From: Cyprinodon diabolis
Lineage: Eukaryota; Chordata; Actinopteri; Cyprinodontiformes; Cyprinodontidae
NCBI GenBank assembly: GCA_030533445.1
Contig: CM060066.1
Span: 2,326,749 to 2,390,748, forward strand
Reading direction: 5' to 3'
Length of the DNA stretch: 64,000 nucleotides
Part shown: positions 60,857 through 64,000 of the stretch, piece by piece
Layout of the letters: each line of letters begins with the position of its first letter
How positions within the stretch are numbered: position 1 is the first letter of the stretch
The notes under the pieces: model-generated
What the model was told of the DNA's origin: nothing
What the model saw: the letters and a program-made list of their open reading frames with translations, nothing else
Database searches by the model: none
Translations under genes and position numbers: made by a program

Positions 60857-60935
60857 AGATTAGAATAAATTTGTTAACGGCATTAACTCTATTTTGACTC
60901 TTAATGCTTCATTTGTTTCTATTGTGACCCTGCAG

Positions 60936-61264
60936 CTGTCCAGGTGCACATCCTGAAGGCGGACAAAGTGGGCGAATGGTGGAAATTCACCGTCAACATC
61001 ATCTCCGTCTACAAGCAGGGGGAAAGCCGCATCCGGCGGGGGGATCAGTTGCTGTGGGTCCGAGCGAAAGACGTGGCCTGCAAGTGTCCCAAGATCAAGC
61101 CTGGGAAGAAGTACCTGCTGCTGGGGAACGACGAGGACTCCCCCGGCCAGGGCGGCGTGGTGGCCGACAAAGGCAGCCTGGTCATCCAGTGGAGGGACAC
61201 GTGGGCACGCAGGCTTCGGAAGTTCCAGCAGCGCGAGAAGAAAGGCAAGTGCAAGAAGCCATAG
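60936..61264 (+). CDS. ntn1: netrin-1, last coding exon (rest of the NTR/C345C domain and stop)
   Basis: The exon opens after ccctgcag and reads (A)[19 protein letters not shown], continuing through [20 protein letters not shown] and [13 protein letters not shown] to a strongly basic end [15 protein letters not shown] and TAG at 61262-61264. The 329 bp fit the phase-1 donor at 55091 exactly. The sequence is netrin-1 type rather than netrin-3 or -4, with a few changes against mammals (for example GEWW and [10 protein letters not shown]). The basic tail is the heparin-binding part of the protein. Base composition is clearly higher in GC than the surrounding intron, as expected for a constrained exon. 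The exon is intact. Confidence 0.96.
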
Positions 61265-61704
61265 GTGGAGAAAAAAACCAAAAAAACAGGCCGAGCTGGA
61301 GAAGAAACGGGAATCCTGAACAGGTTTTCAAAAAAAGCCGAGGAGCCGGGACAGAGGACACTGTTTATGTTGCTGCTTTTTGTGTAGAAGCATGACGAGA
61401 ATAATTTAGGATGATTTGTATTTTCTAGTGAACTTTTGCTGAAGGAGATCACTTTGCAGATTTGGCTTCATGGTTTATTTTACCCCAAGATTTTTCCCTC
61501 TTGTGGAATTTGGCAAATTTGCACCTATTACCATATAAAACATTATTTGTGTTTGTTTACTTTACTCTACTATGAAAAGCTTGTATTGTATGCTCTCAGT
61601 TTTTTGGGCATCCTAAGTTGGTGCAAAGGACAAAAAGATTCTTCATTACAGCTGCAATATTGCCTCTGCATGTATTGTTTTTCTTATGTATTTTTCACAG
61701 AGAA
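61265..61704 (+). other. ntn1: Proximal 3' UTR of netrin-1
   Basis: AT-rich sequence follows the stop codon. No clear AATAAA with a downstream GT-rich element is seen in this stretch; candidates further on are AATAAA at 63285-63290 (inside a hAT element) and 63542-63547. The true polyadenylation site cannot be set from sequence alone. Confidence 0.5.
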
Positions 61705-61991
61705 CACTGCAAAAAATTTTATTCTAAATACGTTTTTTTATTTTTAAATGCATTTTGTTTTGAATTGAGGAGGTAAGTGAGACACTTTGCCAATGGAACA
61801 AGACAATTTACATTTAAAATAAGAAAAAGCAACTGCATTGTTTTATTTCAAGTGCATATTATCTAATTGTCATATTTTCAGAGTAAAAATACTCATCCTA
61901 TTGGCAAATCATCCCATTAACCTACCAACATTAAGGGAAAATACACTTGATTTAAGAAATTTTTACTTATTTCGAGATAATTTTTGCAGTG
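61705..61991. mobile_element. Short TIR element (MITE), copy E, in the netrin-1 3' flank
   Basis: The ends are cactgcaaaaaat and taatttttgcagtg. The interior (gccaatggaacaagacaatt, tcaagtgcatattatct) matches the copies in the last intron. If the 3' UTR is long, this element would be transcribed within it. Confidence 0.78.
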
Positions 61992-62205
61992 AACCAAACA
62001 GGTTTCATGGAAAGTTTATCTGAGGTTCGCCTCAGATTGTCAAAGCTACTGGGCTATGGCAAGCCATCATGCATTTAGTTGTCTTTCATGTGCTCTGAGT
62101 CAGGAATGTTTTGCAGTTTAAACAATCATAAATATCTCGGTCTTCTGTTTCATCAGTAAGGAAAGATAAATTATGCAAGTGGAAGAAGTGGAACTGGGAC
62201 AGAAT

Positions 62206-63391
62206 TAGGGCTGCAACAACGAATCGATAAAATCGATAAAAATCGTCTTTTAAGCGTTGGCAACGAATTTGATCATCGATTAGTTGTGTCGCGCGATTAA
62301 TGCGTCATCCGCCGCCGTCGTCATTGCCGTGGGGCGCCTCCCCCATCCCAACCCCGTTCTCCCGCAGGAGTCCCTCTCAGCGCTGCAGTCAGAGGATGTT
62401 ACCCTCAGCGTCCAGACTGCAAATGAAGCGCGCATGCGCCGGGATTGACGGCGCAAATTGATCACAATAATTAAAATAGCCTGCGCTTTGTAAAGCGAAA
62501 AAAGTCGTAACATGCAACTTTTGTAAAAACGAGCAACCATGTTTGTTTGGTTTTAAAGGGGAAACGTAACGTTAGTTTCTCAGGTCGCTCATCTGATGCT
62601 TTCCTTACCGTGTTAGTAGGTTACAGACAGTGATAAGGTTGGCTACTTATTTTACTTTTAATTTCATTTGAATTAGCTTAAGCAGCGTTTATATTTTCTT
62701 TATAAATAAATTAACTTGCAAATTATGAGGGCAAGGCTTTTAAAGTTTAAATCTTCTGGCAAAGATAAAGTAAAGATCCTGCAATTTATGGAAGTAAAGC
62801 AGAATAAAATCCAGCAACATCAGTAATATGTCAATTAATTATCTGCCACATTCCCATGTAAATATCTGTCTTTGGAGGATGTGTTTTTTAGCTCCCCTAG
62901 TTCTCTCATTTTTATTCCAAATACAATTTATAATTTGAATCACAGGCTATTTTTATCTCTATGGTTAAGTATTTTCTCAAGTAGCAACTTTAACTGCTAT
63001 ACTTTCCTGTCTTAAAAGGCAGAACTCTATTAGTCTAAAAAAACTCATTTGTTGAAATGGGGGGGCCTATTGTTTGAACCCCTTAGGGGCTTTTAAAAAC
63101 AAAAATGTCTTTTTTTGCGCTTTATGAAACAAAGTAGCCTATATTTTGTGGATGTACAGCTACATTTCTCATGTAAGTTTGCGTAGTTTTAACACAAACA
63201 TTTATTTTTCATATTGCACCAGGACAGTTAATGAGCAACCTGTACTTGTGTGCTTGCTTGTTCTGTCTAAAATGTTTATTTTGGAATAAAGAGGTTAGTA
63301 TAAAAAATATTGTTTATCCGATTCATCGATTAATCAAAAAAATAATCAGCCGATTCATCGATTTTTAAAATAATCGTTAGTTGCAGCCCTA
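62206..63391. mobile_element. 1186 bp non-autonomous hAT element with perfect TSD
   Basis: The ends are TAGGGCTGCAAC (62206) and GTTGCAGCCCTA (ending 63391), followed inward by cgaatcgat-type subterminal repeats on both sides. A perfect 8 bp duplication GACAGAAT flanks it (62198-62205 and 63392-63399). There is no transposase frame; an 86-codon ORF at 62280-62540 is not recognisable. An internal AATAAA lies at 63285-63290. Confidence 0.92.
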
Positions 63392-63936
63392 GACAGAATT
63401 TAGTTTTGATTTATAAAAACACCTCAACGCAACTAAAATCATAAATTTTATGCTCAAGTATTTGCATAAGGATGTTTTTTTTTCTTTTAAAGACTTAGAC
63501 AACCTTTTTTTTGCCATTTTGTATGCACAGGGTGTATAAAAAATAAATTAGTCAAGAATTAAGTCACTACGGTGCCTTATAAAGAAAAACATTTTTAAAG
63601 TCAGGTTCCGTTCCTGAGCAGCTTTTACAAACACGTCTTCAACGATAAGAGCATCTTTAAAACAAAAAAGTGAAACTCTTCTACAAAATATTGCCATCAG
63701 CATTTCCTTGCCTACCTTTAGACAGATATTAACTTATTACATTGGATTTCATGTAGTTCTGATATAATAATTTATTGCTTTTCTTCCAGAGACACATTCG
63801 TGAGGTCACATGATGTTGGAGAAGGCCTGGCTCTCAGTCTGGGCTCTGATCCATCCACCTTTTTTGTAACCTGAATTTTAAACTGAAGTTTTTTACACAT
63901 TGAATTCCTTACATTGAATTATTATTTGGTGAAAAT
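63392..63936. other. 3' flank without recognised genes
   Basis: AT-rich sequence contains AATAAA at 63542-63547, a possible distal polyadenylation signal of netrin-1 (2.28 kb after the stop). Nothing else is supported. Confidence 0.4.
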
Positions 63937-64000
63937 TCAGCTGCAAAAAATTCAGCTGCAAAAAATTCACTTGCAAAAAAATTCAGCTGCAAGAAATTCG
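63937..64000 (+). repeat. Short tandem repeat of ~16 bp at the window end
   Basis: At least four units of aattcagctgcaaaaa type, with cttgc and aagaa variants, run off the window edge. The full length is unknown. Confidence 0.85.

Larger units (their letters stand above)
55092..60935 (+). other. ntn1: Last intron of netrin-1 (5.84 kb)
   Basis: The intron is GT-AG, phase 1, and lies between the two netrin-1 exons. It is mostly transposon-derived: four short TIR elements, two LINE ends in opposite orientation and a 421 bp MITE just before the acceptor. The stretch 55260-55800 is GC-richer with G-runs near 55428 and 55779, but holds no exon I can support. Confidence 0.9.

Noticed and set aside
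62280..62540. 86-codon ORF inside the hAT element
   Set aside because: It has no transposase motif, and part of it reads through the subterminal repeat.

Overview
The window is teleost fish DNA; nothing in it points to a bacterium or a virus. The evidence is two spliced exons of netrin-1 with GT/AG junctions, fish-type LINE 3' ends, hAT, piggyBac-like and Tc1-type non-autonomous elements, and a chromodomain Ty3/gypsy retrotransposon of the Tf1/sushi group. I cannot name the species.

Bases 1-34329 are one head-to-tail array of a ~3.17 kb repeat: eleven units, the first cut by the window edge and the last ending sharply at 34329. Each unit is itself built of repeats: ~235 bp modules, two diverged ~410 bp paralogous blocks, three ~295 bp repeats, a variable tract of 2-6 GC-rich hairpins, and a junction palindrome followed by CTAG. 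In three units (1, 4 and 8) a ~66 bp repeat is added at that junction. No unit carries a believable protein gene. The array stops exactly at the palindrome plus CTAG, which suggests, without proving it, that the unit is a non-autonomous Helitron-like (rolling-circle) element amplified in tandem.

Bases 34330-55016 are single-copy DNA crowded with transposons. They hold a hAT element nested in another hAT element (36241-37722, both target-site duplications readable), several 5'-truncated copies of one LINE, and a complete but decayed Tf1/sushi-type LTR retrotransposon on the minus strand (41520-47058; LTRs, self-priming PBS, gag, pol with chromodomain). They also hold a piggyBac-like MITE, a ~1 kb 12-bp minisatellite and a 13-copy 30-bp palindromic minisatellite.

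Bases 55017-61264 contain the last two coding exons of netrin-1 (C-terminal NTR/C345C domain, stop at 61264), separated by a 5.8 kb intron full of MITEs and LINE ends. The 3' flank contains another MITE and a 1186 bp hAT element with a perfect 8 bp target-site duplication. I found no upstream netrin exons (laminin-N or EGF-like) to the left, so the satellite array may lie inside a netrin-1 intron. The gypsy and hAT elements are degraded, so the only intact host gene visible is the 3' end of netrin-1.
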